The notes beneath the pieces are model-generated. The model worked only from the letters and a program-made list of their open reading frames with translations, was not told the DNA's origin and did not search any database. A program made the translations under genes and the position numbers. From a bacterium (GTDB taxonomy: Bacteria > Patescibacteriota > Gracilibacteria > JAUYGZ01), in the NCBI GenBank assembly GCA_030699855.1, contig JAUYKR010000128.1, positions 1-7,238 of the forward strand: a stretch of DNA of 7,238 nucleotides, given 5' to 3'. Positions 6,520-7,238 of this stretch are shown in pieces; position 1 is the stretch's first letter, and every line of letters begins with the position of its first letter.

Positions 6520-6528
6520 TATTGGAGG

Positions 6529-6566
6529 CCCCTCTTGTCAACTGGATTGTTCATGCCAGAGAGGGG
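6529..6566 (+). promoter_or_regulatory. Inverted repeat before the methyltransferase start, covering its ribosome-binding region
   Basis: CCCCTCT at 6529-6535 pairs perfectly with AGAGGGG at 6560-6566 across a 24-nt loop. The right arm is the only purine-rich, Shine-Dalgarno-like sequence before the ATG at 6579 (12 nt away). In a transcript beginning upstream of 6529 the stem would cover it. A convincing plus-strand promoter was not found; TTGTTC at 6548-6553 with TATTTT at 6570-6575 would give a nearly leaderless mRNA instead. Confidence 0.35.
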
Positions 6567-6578
6567 TATATTTTTCTC

Positions 6579-7238
6579 ATGAATAGAGAAACAGCCAAGC
6601 GGCTCAAAGCGGAACTCAAAAACAGCTACCAGGCGATCGCTGGTGATTTTTCTTCTACCCGGGAAAAACCCTGGCCGCTCTTCGACGAGCTGATAAGCCG
6701 AATACCGAAAGGGTCCAAAGTGCTGGATTTGGGCTGTGGAAACGGCCGGCTGTATGGCGCGCTCAAGTCACTGGAAGTGGATTACACCGGAGTCGACTTC
6801 TGTTCCGCCTTGCTGGAAATAGCCAGGCGGAAGTACCCCCAACAACACTTCGTCGAACAGGATATTACCGAGCTGGAGATGGACGGACACTTTGACGTGG
6901 TGGTTTCCATTGCCGCCTTTCATCACATTCCCTCTCGTCAGATGAGGGAGGAGGTTCTTGGGAAGGTCTTTGAAGCCCTTCGGGATGACGGAACGCTTTT
7001 TTTGTCCGTATGGGATCTGTGGCAAATCAAGTATTGGCGGGCTTTCCTCAAGAGCTTTTCAAGGGTTCTTTTTCAGCTCTTGCGACATGATCCCAGAGAT
7101 GTTTTCATTTCCTTTGGAAAAGAGAAAGTGCCGCGCTACTACCACGCCTTTTTGCCGTTTGAATTGCGGGGGCTGCTCACGCAGGCTGGATTTACCATCC
7201 AGGAACATTGGCGGAGCGGAAGAAACCTGGTCTTCGTC
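6579..7238 (+). CDS. Trm9/ALKBH8-like class I SAM-dependent methyltransferase (3' end beyond window)
   Basis: ATG at 6579 opens 220 codons to the right edge without a stop. The Rossmann-type methyltransferase core is clear: motif I KVLDLGCGNG (47-56), the acidic residue after strand 2 in GVDFC (Asp73), QDIT (94-97), the motif IV-like FDVVVSIAAFHHIPS (105-119), and LRDDGTLFLSVWD (134-146). The IAAFHHI and SVWD segments and the late RYYHAF (186-191) recall the Trm9/ALKBH8 group, which methylates modified wobble uridine in tRNA. Whether this bacterial protein shares that substrate is not shown; similar short proteins are common in CPR genomes as generic methyltransferases. The family's usual length suggests that only a short C-terminal tail is missing. 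It is divergent from the 432-aa protein gene, with 115 bp between the starts. Confidence 0.9.
   Translation, partial: MNRETAKRLKAELKNSYQAIAGDFSSTREKPWPLFDELISRIPKGSKVLDLGCGNGRLYGALKSLEVDYTGVDFCSALLEIARRKYPQQHFVEQDITELEMDGHFDVVVSIAAFHHIPSRQMREEVLGKVFEALRDDGTLFLSVWDLWQIKYWRAFLKSFSRVLFQLLRHDPRDVFISFGKEKVPRYYHAFLPFELRGLLTQAGFTIQEHWRSGRNLVFV

Noticed and set aside
6529..6575. Hairpin plus T-rich tail read as a rho-independent terminator
   Set aside because: No plus-strand gene lies upstream to terminate, the loop is long (24 nt), and the T-rich tail leads directly into the methyltransferase start.

Overview
The window looks like a chromosomal segment of a bacterium with a Gram-negative-like or otherwise unusual envelope. 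Base composition is roughly balanced, the genetic code is standard, and the sigma-70-type promoters can be read by eye. The style of the two smaller proteins resembles Patescibacteria/CPR genomes, for example Peregrinibacteria-like lineages: a membrane-anchored protein with Phe-x-Tyr-Pro-x-x-Trp domains, and a short Trm9/ALKBH8-like methyltransferase. That assignment is an inference from memory, not a search result.

Layout. (1) 1-4387, minus: one very large reading frame running off the left edge, the N-terminal 1462 residues of a bacterial alpha-2-macroglobulin (A2M) family protein. It has an N-terminal membrane anchor and apparently lacks the thioester motif. (2) 4388-4570: a compact intergenic region with a good plus-strand promoter, a 24-codon hydrophobic ORF or small RNA, and a clear rho-independent terminator. 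This unit is divergent to the A2M gene and their -10 elements overlap. (3) 4571-4947: an unresolved stretch without a recognisable gene. It holds two mutually antisense small ORFs, one interrupted by TGA and the other preceded by a perfect Shine-Dalgarno, and a perfect 12-bp inverted repeat. (4) 4948-5022, minus: tRNA-Phe(GAA) with its own promoter. A 14-nt copy of its 5' end lies 72 bp upstream. (5) 5165-6463, minus: a 432-aa membrane-anchored protein with an OB-like segment and two diverged copies of one extracytoplasmic domain. (6) 6579-7238, plus: a Trm9/ALKBH8-like SAM-dependent methyltransferase, cut by the right edge.

The two large minus-strand proteins are both predicted to sit outside the cytoplasmic membrane on an N-terminal anchor. 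The A2M protein probably acts as an envelope protease trap or surveillance protein. The 432-aa protein has no assignable function. The methyltransferase is divergently transcribed and probably works on tRNA or another small substrate. No operon linking these genes is visible: each appears to have its own promoter. No CRISPR array, insertion sequence or phage gene was seen.
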